The notes: a model not told the origin generated them from the sequence alone. A stretch of DNA of 64,000 nucleotides from BCD1 sp965230565 (GCA_965230565.1 CBDDLH010000016.1:310001-374000), one strand, 5' to 3'. Shown: positions 36,939 to 46,881, counted from the first letter of the stretch. A program made the numbers and translations.

Positions 36939-38573
36939 CTACCAGATAGAATTCAATTCATAAAGTTCTCCTTTTACCAAGACTCCTCCATCAGTACCAT
37001 AAATCTGGATTTTTGAAAAATCCTCATTTGGAAAGAAAATTTCCGTCATCACTACCTTACCGTCGTCCGTAAAAAGTTCTACGGAGGATTTATCGATGTA
37101 CAAGTGGAACTTTATGGTATCCGATTCACTAATGCCCGGTGCGGAGTCAATGCTCGCGAATCTGGGAGAAAAATCAATTTTTCCGGAACGACTCCTGTCA
37201 ATAAAATATTTATGTTTAGAAGTTTCATAATAAATGTTGATTTGCTCTCCCCTATCATTTTGAAGCAAAACTCCAAATTTTGACTCCTTCCCGGCATTTG
37301 TCTTGTCGAATTCCAGAATCACTTCTGCCATACCATTGAAAAGCGAATCTGTCTCCCCTCTCTTCTCAGCAAAATCTATACCTGGAATTTCTTTTTTATT
37401 CTTTCGTAACTTTTTAAGCTGATCAATCGGTCTTGAAATCAATCGAAGTCCCATAGGTGTGTTTTCCAATGATAGTTTTCGCGGAATGGTCATAGCACTT
37501 CTCCATTTCTCTGTTGGCACTTGTTGTGCATAATCCCAATTACTCATCCATCCTATCAGAATGAAACTGCTGTCAGGTGTGTTAGACCAGGTCACTCCTG
37601 CGTAATTATCTCTGCCGTAATCCATCCACAATGTTTGGCTACGCCCTCCTCCTGTTTTGAATTCCTCGTCAATTTCAAAAGTTTTTCCGTTAAAATCACC
37701 TATAAAATATTGAGTTCCGGAACCTCCGTTAGGTCCCATTGGGTTGATGTTGATAATAAGGACCCACTTCTTTTCATTGGTTCCTTCGATGGGCATCTCG
37801 ATAAGATCCGGGCATTCCCATTTACCACCCTGTGTTCCATAAGTATATCCAAACTCCCCAGTCTGCTCCCAATCGATCAGATTTTCCGAAGCAAAAAACT
37901 TAACATGATCCGGGGTAATCGTTCTATTGTCATTGCATGCTACTATCGTCATGATCCATTTTTTGGAAGGCTCATGCCAGAATACCTTTGGGTCTCTGAA
38001 GGCAATCAATCCAATATCAAGCACTGGATTTCCCACATATTTTGTCCAGGTACTTCCTTTATCCAGGCTATACGCAATTCCCTGACGTTGGGGAATGCCT
38101 TTTTCATCCTCCCAGGCAAGTGTGAAAATGGCAACCATTGGAGGCGTTTCACTATCCCCGAAACCAGAAGTATTGTCATAATCAATCACAGCACTTCCTG
38201 AAAAATAATACCCCAATGAATCCGGATAGAATGCAATTGGCAAATGTTCCCAATGCACGAGATCTTTACTGATTGCATGACCCCAGTGCATAGGTCCCCA
38301 AACGATATCTTCCGGGTAATATTGATAAAAAAGATGGTATTCCCCATCAAAGAACACCATACCATTGGGATCATTCATCCATTTTTCTTCGGGCGAAAAA
38401 TGGAACTGTGGCCGGTGTTGTTCTTGATACATATTTTCTTCCATCCTGGTTTCAGCAGAATTCACTTCCTTTGAATTACAGGAAAGGAAAAGAATAGACA
38501 GCAAAATTCCTATGGCCGATAATGACCAATTTAAGTATTTGTTGGAAATGACAGAAGGGTTATTTTGAATCAT
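36939..38573 (-). CDS. GH32 fructan hydrolase lipoprotein (levanase/inulinase type)
   Basis: A 544-aa retaining fructosidase. The N-terminus has a lipoprotein signal (FLSC near residue 32). The five-bladed propeller carries the nucleophile Asp68 in WMNDPNG, the transition-state RDP in AFRDPKVFW and the acid/base Glu in WECPDL; a beta-sandwich forms the C-terminus. Its start overlaps the stop of the transporter gene by 14 bases, so it is translationally coupled and last in a fructokinase-MFS-GH32 operon. It should release fructose from levan, inulin or sucrose at the cell surface. Confidence 0.92.
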   Translation of the reverse strand: MIQNNPSVISNKYLNWSLSAIGILLSILFLSCNSKEVNSAETRMEENMYQEQHRPQFHFSPEEKWMNDPNGMVFFDGEYHLFYQYYPEDIVWGPMHWGHAISKDLVHWEHLPIAFYPDSLGYYFSGSAVIDYDNTSGFGDSETPPMVAIFTLAWEDEKGIPQRQGIAYSLDKGSTWTKYVGNPVLDIGLIAFRDPKVFWHEPSKKWIMTIVACNDNRTITPDHVKFFASENLIDWEQTGEFGYTYGTQGGKWECPDLIEMPIEGTNEKKWVLIININPMGPNGGSGTQYFIGDFNGKTFEIDEEFKTGGGRSQTLWMDYGRDNYAGVTWSNTPDSSFILIGWMSNWDYAQQVPTEKWRSAMTIPRKLSLENTPMGLRLISRPIDQLKKLRKNKKEIPGIDFAEKRGETDSLFNGMAEVILEFDKTNAGKESKFGVLLQNDRGEQINIYYETSKHKYFIDRSRSGKIDFSPRFASIDSAPGISESDTIKFHLYIDKSSVELFTDDGKVVMTEIFFPNEDFSKIQIYGTDGGVLVKGELYELNSIW

Positions 38574-39891
38574 CCATTAATCGTTTTTGCAATTTTTCAA
38601 GGGGTACACCTTTGGTTTCCGGCATAACCGTCAAAACCCAAATCAATTGAATCATCATCATGAATGCATAAAATGTAAATATCTGATGAGGTGCAAAATT
38701 GGCCAAAACTACCGGAGAGACAAGAGTGATAAGTGCTGCAAAAACCCAGTGAGTCCCTGCCCCAAAAGACATTCCTTGTGCTCGCACTTTGTTTGGAAAA
38801 ATCTCGGATATAAACACCCATATCACTGCCCCCTGACCAATGGCATGCGCAGCAACAAAAGCGCTTAAAAAGCCAACAAGGACGTACATGGAAGCATTTG
38901 TGTAAAATGCCCAGGCAATACCTAAAATAGTGATTATATAACCAATTGAACCAATAGTCAATAATTTTCTCCTACCCATTTTATCGATTAAATAAATTCC
39001 GATCAGCGTGAATACTAAATTCACTATTCCCATTGGTGTAGCCGCTAATAATTTTAAAGTCTCTCCAATATTTGGAGATTCTTTAAGTATCCTTGGCCCG
39101 TAATACAAGACAAAATTTATGCCTGATAACTGATTGAAAAAGGCAATGAGAAAAGCCAATTGCAGAGGCTTCTTATACTTTCCGCTAAAAAATGGTTCTT
39201 TTACTTTGGTAACCACGGAGGATTTTATCCGTTTTATTTTTTCCAAGACATCAGCTGAAGGATCCAATATTTTGATGAGCTCACCGGCTTTATTATCGTC
39301 ATTCTTTCTTAGAATAAGCCAGCGTGGGCTATTGGGAACTCCCAACACCATTAAGGAGTATATTGCAGCCGGAATAGCTTCTACGCCTAACATCCAGCGC
39401 CAAGAATTTTCACCGACATATTGGTCGATCAGATAATTGGAAATGAAGGCTAAGAGAATTCCAAAGACTATATTAAACTGATATGCGGCAACGAGTTTAC
39501 CCCGATCTTTTGCCGGAGCAATTTCCGAGATATAAATTGGCGCAGCAACTGAGGAAGCCCCTACTCCAAGTCCTCCGATAAATCTAAAAAAAGAGAAAAG
39601 GTACGGATCTGGTGCCATACTGGACCCAAGAGCAGAAACAAGATATAAAATACCTATCCAGAACAACGTTTTTTTACGACCAAAAATCTCACAGGGAATA
39701 CCTCCGAAAATTGCACCGATCACTGTTCCCCAAAGGGCCATCGACATAATGAAAAACCCATGGAACCATTTCCCGGTATTCCATAGCTTCTGGATGGCTT
39801 CATCCGCTCCCGAAATAACAATGGTGTCAAATCCAAACAGGAAACCGGCAAGCGCAACAGTAATAGTCCAATAGGTAAGTCTTCTACTCAT
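38560..39891 (-). CDS. MFS sugar porter, probable fructose importer
   Basis: A 443-aa sugar-porter (GLUT/XylE-type) transporter with twelve helices. Signatures are GFLFGFDTIVISGA in helix 1, GGIPCEIFGRKKTLF between helices 2 and 3, RFIGGLGVGASSVAAPIYISEIAPAKDRG, FNQLSGINFVLYYGP and the C-terminal MPETKG. The operon with a GH32 lipoprotein and a fructokinase points to fructose as substrate. Confidence 0.9.
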   Translation of the reverse strand: MSRRLTYWTITVALAGFLFGFDTIVISGADEAIQKLWNTGKWFHGFFIMSMALWGTVIGAIFGGIPCEIFGRKKTLFWIGILYLVSALGSSMAPDPYLFSFFRFIGGLGVGASSVAAPIYISEIAPAKDRGKLVAAYQFNIVFGILLAFISNYLIDQYVGENSWRWMLGVEAIPAAIYSLMVLGVPNSPRWLILRKNDDNKAGELIKILDPSADVLEKIKRIKSSVVTKVKEPFFSGKYKKPLQLAFLIAFFNQLSGINFVLYYGPRILKESPNIGETLKLLAATPMGIVNLVFTLIGIYLIDKMGRRKLLTIGSIGYIITILGIAWAFYTNASMYVLVGFLSAFVAAHAIGQGAVIWVFISEIFPNKVRAQGMSFGAGTHWVFAALITLVSPVVLANFAPHQIFTFYAFMMMIQLIWVLTVMPETKGVPLEKLQKRLMDDSK

Positions 39892-39911
39892 AATAGCAAT
39901 GGTTATTCGTT

Positions 39912-40805
39912 TTAAACTCTGGCTTTTTGGATAAATTGGTATATTTTATCCTCTTCTAAAAAAGGAGTTGCCCCTCTTTGTGTTGCCAGAAACGCTCCCA
40001 TTCCGGAAGCAAATTCCAAACAGCTTTCAACACTGTGGCCTTTCATCATTTTGGAAACATAACCGGCGAGGAATGCATCCCCGCAACCAACTGTATCCAA
40101 AACTTCTATTTCAAATTGATATGCACTGTGGTGAATCTTGTCTACTTCATCCAGGACAGAAGCTCCTTCCTTGCCTCTGGTTATTATTAAAGACTTAAGT
40201 CCATACTGACTTTTCACCAGTTCCATTTTGGATGCTATTGTTGTCAAATCCTGATGCCAGGAAGCAATGATATCGAGTTCTTCATCATTCATTTTTACGA
40301 TATCAGAAAGCTTTAATAAATCTTCTAAAGTGGTTCGGGTATAATGAGGTTCCCGAAGGTTAATGTCAAAAATTTTCACTCCGGTATTTTCAAGGAGATT
40401 CAATAGCATGTTTCTGGTAGCCTCATTTCTGGAGGCCAGGCTTCCGTAAATAAAGACATCTGCATCAGCAACCTCTTTTTCGATCTCTTCATTGGTTTCC
40501 AGGAAATCGTAGGCAACCGGATCTATTATCTCATAAGAAGGTATTCCTTTATCGTCCAATTCTACTTTTACGGTGCCGGTAGGATGAGCAGGATCAATTT
40601 GAATGAAGTCCCTTGGAATCATTTTATCTTCCAAAAAACGGAGTAATTCCTTCCCTAACGGGTCATTCCCGACTCTACTGATCATTTTACAATCCCAACC
40701 GAATTGGTTTAAATGAAATGCTACATTCATTGGAGCTCCGCCGGCAACCTTACCGGTAGGCAGCATATCCCATAAAACCTCTCCAAAGCAGATTACTTTT
40801 TTCAT
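39912..40805 (-). CDS. PfkB-family fructokinase
   Basis: A 297-aa sugar kinase that should phosphorylate imported fructose to fructose-6-phosphate. N-terminal CFGEVLWDMLPTGKVAGGAPMN binds the sugar, and DTVGCGDAFLAGYV is the PfkB signature 2 with the catalytic aspartate and anion hole. The pattern is closest to bacterial fructokinases of the ScrK/FrcK type. It is the first gene of the fructan operon, 20 bases ahead of the transporter. Confidence 0.88.
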   Translation of the reverse strand: MKKVICFGEVLWDMLPTGKVAGGAPMNVAFHLNQFGWDCKMISRVGNDPLGKELLRFLEDKMIPRDFIQIDPAHPTGTVKVELDDKGIPSYEIIDPVAYDFLETNEEIEKEVADADVFIYGSLASRNEATRNMLLNLLENTGVKIFDINLREPHYTRTTLEDLLKLSDIVKMNDEELDIIASWHQDLTTIASKMELVKSQYGLKSLIITRGKEGASVLDEVDKIHHSAYQFEIEVLDTVGCGDAFLAGYVSKMMKGHSVESCLEFASGMGAFLATQRGATPFLEEDKIYQFIQKARV

Positions 40806-40831
40806 GAAATCCTATATTTTGAGTCTTTATG

Positions 40832-41605
40832 TTATTTCAACCATTTTTTCAAATCAACATCAGCTGCAGTCTCCACAATCAGATCAGGACTATAGGCAAA
40901 TTCGCCTATGTTTTCTTTTTTTGTTACTCCTGAAAGGGTAAGAATAGTTCTGTAGCCCATTTGGATGCCGCCTAAAATGTCTGTTGTCATAGTATCGCCA
41001 ATCATTGTCGTTTCTTCAGTGGTCAGCCCCAATTTTTTCCTGGCAACGCGCATCATCACAGGACTTGGTTTTCCAACTGAAAAAGCCTGAATGCCTGTAG
41101 CCTCCTCCAGCATGGATATGACGGCTTTAATTCCAAGGTTGTTCCATCCTATTTTTTTAGGGGAAGGATCGAGGTTGGTAGCGACCAGCTTTGCTCCGTC
41201 AAGAATCATATCCACAGCATTGTTGACCATTTCCAAAGTGAAGTTCCTCCCCTCTCCCACTACTACAAAGTCCGGGTCCTGGGTAACCAGTGAATATCCA
41301 TGTTCGTGTAAACTGGTAATGAGGCCGCCTTCACCAAGTACATAAGCCGTTCCGTTGGGTTTTTGTCGTTCCAGAAACCATCCTGTGGCCATGGCGCTGG
41401 TGAAAACGTTTTTTTCTTCCGCTTCAATTCCTAATCCCTCAAGTTTATTGATGACGTCACGTGGAGTGCGCTGACTGTTATTGGTAAGAAATAAAAAAGG
41501 GATCTTCATTTTGGTAAGATTCTCAATAAACTCATCTGCTCCGGGGATGAGGTCGTTTCCACTGTAAATGACACCATCCATGTCAATAAGAAATCCTTTT
41601 GCCAT
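40832..41605 (-). CDS. HAD-IIA (NagD-like) phosphatase
   Basis: A 257-aa haloacid-dehalogenase phosphatase of the NagD/p-nitrophenyl phosphatase type. Motif I is FLIDMDGVIYSG, motif II LFLTNNSQRT, and motifs III/IV GKPSP and MIGDTMTTDILGG; the C2 cap lies between them. Typical substrates are nucleotide or sugar phosphates. It lies 26 bases upstream of the fructokinase gene on the same strand, so it may belong to the fructan operon, possibly clearing excess sugar phosphate; that link is inference. Confidence 0.88.
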   Translation of the reverse strand: MAKGFLIDMDGVIYSGNDLIPGADEFIENLTKMKIPFLFLTNNSQRTPRDVINKLEGLGIEAEEKNVFTSAMATGWFLERQKPNGTAYVLGEGGLITSLHEHGYSLVTQDPDFVVVGEGRNFTLEMVNNAVDMILDGAKLVATNLDPSPKKIGWNNLGIKAVISMLEEATGIQAFSVGKPSPVMMRVARKKLGLTTEETTMIGDTMTTDILGGIQMGYRTILTLSGVTKKENIGEFAYSPDLIVETAADVDLKKWLK

Positions 41606-41791
41606 TGTGCAATTTTTTTTAGTAATAAAAATGGTAATATTTCAGATGATACTCAAGAAGGAAAAATCAAGCAAATGCTTCTACCAATAATAATGGTGAA
41701 AATTAAAAAAATATTCAGGTAAATAGGCAATGAATTGATAATTAAGCGCTCAAAAATTTCCTTTTTCACGACCTCTAAATTCCAAAGGAAT

Positions 41792-41831
41792 AAAAAAAAG
41801 GAACCCAGAGTATTTTCCAGATTCCTTTTTT
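41792..41831 (-). terminator. Candidate terminator downstream of lysA
   Basis: On the minus strand a TTCCTTTTTT/AAAAAAGGAA inverted repeat (arms 41794-41803 and 41822-41831) ends in a run of T. The stem is AT-rich and the loop is 18 bases, so strength is uncertain; it lies between lysA and the HAD gene. Confidence 0.45.
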
Positions 41832-41884
41832 AATTCAATGGATTTCAATCAATTGTCTAACAATCAACTTATTACAAAGAAATA

Positions 41885-43117
41885 TTAGAAGTCTATCACA
41901 TTTTGTCCCTTCAATAAATCTTCAAAAGTTTCCCGTTCACGGATCAAATAAGCATTGCCTTCATGTACTAATACCTCTGCTGGTCTGCGTCTTGAATTGT
42001 AATTGGAAGCCATGGAAAAACAATACGCTCCGGCATTTTTAAAGCCAAGAATATCCCCTTCCTGAATAGTTGCTATCCTGCGATTCACGCCAAAAGTATC
42101 CGTTTCACAAATATATCCGACTACTGTATAGAATCTCGGCTTACCTTCCGGATTAGAAACGTTGATGATCTCATGATGAGCTTCATAAAACATTGGACGA
42201 ATCAGGTGATTGAGCCCTGTGTTCAAACCGGCAAAAACAGTGGAAAGCGTTTGTTTGATAACATTTACCGTCGCCAGGAAATATCCGGATTCACTGACGA
42301 GATATTTGCCCGGTTCGAAAATCAAAGCCATATCCCGGCCACTTTCATTACAAAATTCATTGAATCTTTCAGAAATTCTGGCACCGATCTCTTTGATATC
42401 CGTACTGATATCTCCTTCTTTGTATTTCACTTTGAACCCACTTCCAAAATCCAGGAACCTCACATCTTCAAATTCGGAAGCTACATTAAAAAGGATTTCA
42501 GCCCCTCTCAGGAACACCTCGGGATCCAATATGTCAGACCCGGTATGCATGTGTAATCCGATAATTTTGGTTCCGGTATTTTTAATTACCCGCTTTACAT
42601 GAGGCATCTGGTGAAAAGAAATACCAAACTTGGAATCGATATGACCAACAGATGTTTTGTGGTCATAGCCAGCCATGATATGAGGATTGATCCGTATGCA
42701 AACCGGAACCTCAGGATGAACCTGACCGAATAGCTCCAAAATGGAAATGTTATCAATAGTAATGGACACACCGAGTTTTACGGCTTCTTCAAACTCCTCC
42801 ATACCCACACCATTGGGCGTAAAAAATATCTTCTCGGGTGCAAAACCGGCTTTTAGGCCCAATTTGACCTCTTCAATAGAAACCGTATCCAAACCACTAC
42901 CCCATTTTTCAAACAATTTCAATACACTAATATTGGTCAATGCTTTACAGGCATAGTTGATCCTCAGTTCAGGAACATCAAATGCTTCCTGGAATGCATC
43001 GAATTTCTGTTTCATTACAGCACTGTCATAAACATAAAGGGGACTCCCAAATTGTTCGACAAGTGCGAGTGGATCTACGCCTCCACTCAGCTGATAGCGG
43101 TTGTTGATGATTTTCAT
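41885..43117 (-). CDS. lysA: Diaminopimelate decarboxylase
   Basis: A 410-aa PLP enzyme for the last step of lysine synthesis, meso-diaminopimelate to lysine. The PLP lysine is K58 in NYACKALTN; HTGSD, FLDFGSGFKV, EPGKYLVSESG and the C-terminal NAGAYCFSMASNYNSRRRPAEVLV (substrate contacts and active-site tyrosine region) are typical of LysA. It is monocistronic with its own promoter and terminator. Confidence 0.92.
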   Translation of the reverse strand: MKIINNRYQLSGGVDPLALVEQFGSPLYVYDSAVMKQKFDAFQEAFDVPELRINYACKALTNISVLKLFEKWGSGLDTVSIEEVKLGLKAGFAPEKIFFTPNGVGMEEFEEAVKLGVSITIDNISILELFGQVHPEVPVCIRINPHIMAGYDHKTSVGHIDSKFGISFHQMPHVKRVIKNTGTKIIGLHMHTGSDILDPEVFLRGAEILFNVASEFEDVRFLDFGSGFKVKYKEGDISTDIKEIGARISERFNEFCNESGRDMALIFEPGKYLVSESGYFLATVNVIKQTLSTVFAGLNTGLNHLIRPMFYEAHHEIINVSNPEGKPRFYTVVGYICETDTFGVNRRIATIQEGDILGFKNAGAYCFSMASNYNSRRRPAEVLVHEGNAYLIRERETFEDLLKGQNVIDF

Positions 43118-43137
43118 TGTTTAAAAAATTTGAGGCG

Positions 43138-43169
43138 CAAAGATATGTTACACACCAAAATATTCCAAA
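43138..43169 (-). promoter_or_regulatory. Promoter of lysA
   Basis: On the minus strand TTTG (43169-43166) and TATCTTTG (43145-43138) are 20 bases apart, matching the Bacteroidota -33/-7 pattern; the lysA ATG is 20 bases downstream. Confidence 0.6.
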
Positions 43170-43254
43170 GCAGCATCTTGTTTACATAATAAAGCTATTG
43201 AAATTCAATTCGATTATAAATCGTAAATTGGACAAAATTTGAAAAACTACTGAT

Positions 43255-43791
43255 TTGACTGAGCAACAACTCATAGCAGCCGTCAAAAAAGGCCAAAGAA
43301 AAGCGCAGAAACTGCTTTATGACCGTTATTCACCGCAAATGTTTGGCGTAGCTAAAAGGTATGTCAAAATCACGGAGGATGCAGAAGACGTATTGATATC
43401 CGCCTTTTTCAAAGCTATGACTAATATTGCCCAGTTTAGCGGAAAAGGCAGCTTCGAAGGTTGGATTCGCAGAATTGTAGTTAATGAATCTTTGATGCTT
43501 CTGCGTAAACGTCATAATTTCAATTTAACAGTTGAGTCTGAAAATTTTGATGTACAAACAGACATGACGGTTGAAGAAGACCTGGCGGCACAGGACCTCC
43601 TGCGTTACCTGGAGGAATTGCCACATGGTTACAGAACGGTCTTTAACCTTTATGTTCTTGAAGGATATAAACATCGGGAAATTGCGGAGCATTTGGGAAT
43701 AAGCATCAATACATCAAAATCTCAATTAATCCTGGCCAAAAAACGGTTAAAAGATATCCTTGAAAAAGCTAATTACCAACGGTTTGGTTAG
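43255..43791 (+). CDS. ECF-type RNA polymerase sigma factor
   Basis: A 178-aa sigma-70 family protein. Region 2 (LYDRYSPQMFGVAKRYVKITEDAEDVLISAFFKAM) and region 4 (LEELPHGYRTVFNLYVLEGYKHREIAEHLGISINTSKSQLILAKKRLKDIL) are clear, with the short linker of ECF factors. The start is a TTG at 43255; no ATG or GTG fits better. It is followed by a small membrane protein and a TonB-domain protein, a common arrangement for a Bacteroidota envelope-responsive sigma factor and its membrane partner. Confidence 0.9.
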   Translation: MTEQQLIAAVKKGQRKAQKLLYDRYSPQMFGVAKRYVKITEDAEDVLISAFFKAMTNIAQFSGKGSFEGWIRRIVVNESLMLLRKRHNFNLTVESENFDVQTDMTVEEDLAAQDLLRYLEELPHGYRTVFNLYVLEGYKHREIAEHLGISINTSKSQLILAKKRLKDILEKANYQRFG

Positions 43792-43868
43792 ATTAACCAA
43801 CCCATTCAAAGGATATAAAACAACTTCAAACAACAAACACAGCGAGTGATAAAACAATAAATATTGAA

Positions 43869-44270
43869 ATGAAAAAAACCGATATAGAAAAATTGTATAG
43901 AGCCAATCAACATAAGTTTTCGGAGCGTCCTTCAGCTGATACCTGGAACAGGCTGGAAAGGCGACTGGATCAGCATTATGGCAGAAGGCGACACAATCGC
44001 AGGATGAACAAACAATATCCCATAGCGATGGTCGCTGCCTTATTGGTTTTAGTCATAATGATCGGAACTATTACTATTTTGTTAGACAACAAACAAAATA
44101 GCTCTCTGAACGGTCCCCAGGCATCCATTGAATTTGAGGAAATTCAAAATGAAGAAGTTAAGGCAGTTCAGGAAGTCATTGAATTTACCAGACAGCATCA
44201 GGAGCGGTTGGCCAAGCCTATATCCGAAGGTGATGCCGGCAAAGATTTTCAGGTTCAGGAAAACCAATAG
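43869..44270 (+). CDS. Single-pass membrane protein, possible anti-sigma factor
   Basis: A 133-aa protein with an N-terminal cytoplasmic domain (FSERPSADTWNRLERRLDQH, a motif frequent in proteins encoded next to Bacteroidota ECF sigma genes), one transmembrane helix (about residues 50-71) and a short acidic periplasmic tail. It lies 77 bases after the sigma factor gene. An anti-sigma role is inferred from position and topology; no zinc-binding anti-sigma motif is visible. Confidence 0.68.
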   Translation: MKKTDIEKLYRANQHKFSERPSADTWNRLERRLDQHYGRRRHNRRMNKQYPIAMVAALLVLVIMIGTITILLDNKQNSSLNGPQASIEFEEIQNEEVKAVQEVIEFTRQHQERLAKPISEGDAGKDFQVQENQ

Positions 44271-44302
44271 ATTAATCATTTACCATTACAATATTTAAGC
44301 TT

Positions 44303-44803
44303 ATGAAAACATTTTTATCACTTATTGTCTGCCTGATGTTTGGCAGCATGCTTTCCGCTCAAATCGACAGCGAAGTTCCTCCACCTCCACCTCCGCCAAA
44401 ACCTGCTCCTGGATTATATCAGGAAACATTTGTGGTAGTTGAACAAATGCCCAGATTCCCGGGATGTGAGGATATGGAAGGAACTGATAAAGAAAAACAA
44501 AAATGTGCTGATGAAAAACTGATCCAGTATGTGGCCGAAAACGTAAAGTATCCGGCAGAAGCCAAAAAAGCCGGAATAGAGGGTCGTTGTTTTATCAAAT
44601 TTATTGTGGAGAAAGATGGCACCATTAGCCACGTTGATCTCAAAAGAGATATTGGAGGCGGTTGTGGCCAGGAGGCAGTTCGGGTAGTAGAATCCATGAA
44701 CGAAAATGGAATTGTCTGGACACCAGGCAAACAAAGAGGCAAAAAAGTAAGGGTTCAATATGTGTTACCCGTCCAATTCAAATTGGGTCCCAAAAAACAA
44801 TAG
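44303..44803 (+). CDS. Periplasmic TonB C-terminal-domain protein
   Basis: A 166-aa secreted protein with a cleavable signal peptide (ending SMLSAQ), a proline run (PPPPPPPKPAP) and a TonB C-terminal domain (AENVKYPAEAKKAGIEGRCFIKFIVEKDG, ending VLPVQFKLG). Classical TonB is membrane-anchored; here the signal peptide looks cleavable, so it is probably a free periplasmic domain. Four cysteines could form two disulfides. It ends the ECF sigma operon and is followed by a strong terminator. Confidence 0.82.
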   Translation: MKTFLSLIVCLMFGSMLSAQIDSEVPPPPPPPKPAPGLYQETFVVVEQMPRFPGCEDMEGTDKEKQKCADEKLIQYVAENVKYPAEAKKAGIEGRCFIKFIVEKDGTISHVDLKRDIGGGCGQEAVRVVESMNENGIVWTPGKQRGKKVRVQYVLPVQFKLGPKKQ

Positions 44804-44827
44804 TCGTAAAACTTCTTAAAAAAGATT

Positions 44828-44868
44828 ATTCCCGGAATGCGTGTCTTTGCGTTTCGGGAATTTTTTTT
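44828..44868 (+). terminator. Strong rho-independent terminator of the ECF sigma operon
   Basis: A 13-pair stem (44828-44840 with 44849-44861, ATTCCC to GGGAAT at the base, two wobble pairs) is followed by eight T. It lies 25 bases after the TonB-domain gene. Confidence 0.85.
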
Positions 44869-44961
44869 GACAAAAATTTGATTTCCAAAAATAAGATTGT
44901 CAACAAGCTGTAACCGGCAACTTTACTTACCTTAGCGCGGAACACCAATATTAAACATATC

Positions 44962-46833
44962 ATGTCCAGAATCTTTCTGACCGCCTTGGTCTCCATATTT
45001 GTTTTTTCTATTGCTTTCGCTCAGGAAAAAGTAGCGGATCAAATTAAAGAAAATTATACCAAGAAGGAATATCAAATCACCATGCGTGATGGGGTTAAGC
45101 TATTCACAACGGTTTATTCTCCAAAAGATACCAGCCAAACCTACCCAATTCTGATGATTCGGACACCTTATAGTTGTCGTCCATATGGAGAAGATAAATA
45201 TCCTTCAAAATTAGGACCGAGCAAATTTCTGATGCAGGATGGATATATTTTTGTTTACCAGGATGTACGCGGACGATGGATGTCAGAGGGTTTGTACGAC
45301 AATATGCGTCCGATCGTTCCTGATAAAAAATCTGAGAAAGATATTGATGAAAGTTCGGATACTTACGATACTATCGATTGGTTACTAAAAAATGTTAAAA
45401 ACCACAATGGCAAGGTAGGACAATGGGGTATCTCCTACCCTGGCTTTTATGCCACCACCGGAGCAATTGATGCTCATCCTGCTTTAAAGGCTTCTTCTCC
45501 ACAGGCCACCATCGGGGATTTTTATTTTGATGACTTTCATCATAATGGTGCCTATACATTGGGTTATTGGATTATTACGGATTTGTTTGGTATTCAGAAA
45601 GAGGCTCCCACAACGGAATCATGGTATGATTTCCATAATCCGGGCACACCTGATTTTTATGATTATTTCCTGGATGTTGGTCCTTTAAAGAACCTTGATA
45701 AATACATGGAGGACAATTTCTTCTGGCAGCAGATTCGCAATCATCCGGATTATGATGAATTCTGGCAAAAAAGAGGCGTTATCCAACATTTGAATAATAT
45801 CAAACCTGCGATGATGATCGTCGGAGGTTGGTTTGATGCGGAAGATTTATATGGTCCTCTTAACACCTATAAAGCGATTGAAGAAAACAATCCGGACACC
45901 TACAATACCATCGTCATGGGGCCATGGAGTCATGGTGACTGGGGCCGCAGAAGCGGCCGTCAGGCTGTGGGAAATGTTTTCTTTGGTGAAGGTATCAATG
46001 AATTTTACAGGGAGCATATTGAAAGAAATTTCTTCAACTATTTCCTTAAAGATGATTTCAAAGGAACCAATAAATTACCAGAAGCCTATATGTTTGATAC
46101 CGGTAAAAAGCATTGGTCAACCTTTGAAACCTGGCCGCCAAAAACGGCAAAAAAGGTTACCTGGTATTTAAAGGATGATGAAAAGTTATCGCAAACACCG
46201 CCGAAAAAAACGGACGAAGAGTTCACAGATTTCATAAGTGATCCTTCCAGACCAGTTCCCTATGCAATGGATATCAAGCCGGTCTATATTCCCAGAAAAT
46301 ATATGTCGGATGATCAAAGGTTTGCTTCCAGGCGACCGGATGTGCTTGTATTTGAAACCGGACCTCTTGAAGAAGAAGTGACATTGGCTGGAGATATTCT
46401 TGCCCAATTAAAAGTCTCTACTACAGGTACTGCCGCGGACTGGATTGTCAAGGTTATTGACGTCTATCCCGGCGATCATGAAGATTATGAGGAAACCCAG
46501 GATCATATAAAGATGGGCGGATATCAGCAATTGGTAAGAGGTGAAGTGCTTCGGGGAAGATATCGAAACAGTTTTGAAAAGCCTGAACCCTTTAAGCCGG
46601 GAAAAATTACAGATGTAGACATAAAGCTACAAGATGTCTATCACACCTTTAAAAAGGGACATAAGATCATGGTACATGTACAAAGTTCATGGTTTCCTTA
46701 TATTGACAGGAATCCTCAGACTTATGTGCCCAATATCTTTGATGCGGATGAGGAGGATTTTCAACGGCAGACGCATAAATTGTATCATTCTTCGAGAGAT
46801 GCTAGTAGTTTAGTGGTAAAGATGTTAAAGTAA
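44962..46833 (+). CDS. Secreted CocE/NonD-family (S15-type) hydrolase
   Basis: A 623-aa alpha/beta hydrolase with a signal peptide (ending AFAQ). The catalytic Ser158 is in GQWGISYPG, the acid is in GGWFDAEDLYGP and the His in MGPWSHGDW; a cap domain lies between, and the C-terminal jelly roll (from about residue 440) is of the X-Pro dipeptidyl peptidase C-terminal type. Relatives include cocaine esterase, glutaryl-7-ACA acylase and X-Pro dipeptidyl peptidase, so either an ester or a peptide substrate is possible. It is monocistronic. Confidence 0.88.
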   Translation: MSRIFLTALVSIFVFSIAFAQEKVADQIKENYTKKEYQITMRDGVKLFTTVYSPKDTSQTYPILMIRTPYSCRPYGEDKYPSKLGPSKFLMQDGYIFVYQDVRGRWMSEGLYDNMRPIVPDKKSEKDIDESSDTYDTIDWLLKNVKNHNGKVGQWGISYPGFYATTGAIDAHPALKASSPQATIGDFYFDDFHHNGAYTLGYWIITDLFGIQKEAPTTESWYDFHNPGTPDFYDYFLDVGPLKNLDKYMEDNFFWQQIRNHPDYDEFWQKRGVIQHLNNIKPAMMIVGGWFDAEDLYGPLNTYKAIEENNPDTYNTIVMGPWSHGDWGRRSGRQAVGNVFFGEGINEFYREHIERNFFNYFLKDDFKGTNKLPEAYMFDTGKKHWSTFETWPPKTAKKVTWYLKDDEKLSQTPPKKTDEEFTDFISDPSRPVPYAMDIKPVYIPRKYMSDDQRFASRRPDVLVFETGPLEEEVTLAGDILAQLKVSTTGTAADWIVKVIDVYPGDHEDYEETQDHIKMGGYQQLVRGEVLRGRYRNSFEKPEPFKPGKITDVDIKLQDVYHTFKKGHKIMVHVQSSWFPYIDRNPQTYVPNIFDADEEDFQRQTHKLYHSSRDASSLVVKMLK

Positions 46834-46881
46834 AACTTTGAATAAAGTATTTTAAGTGATTGTTTTTCAATAACTTAAAAA

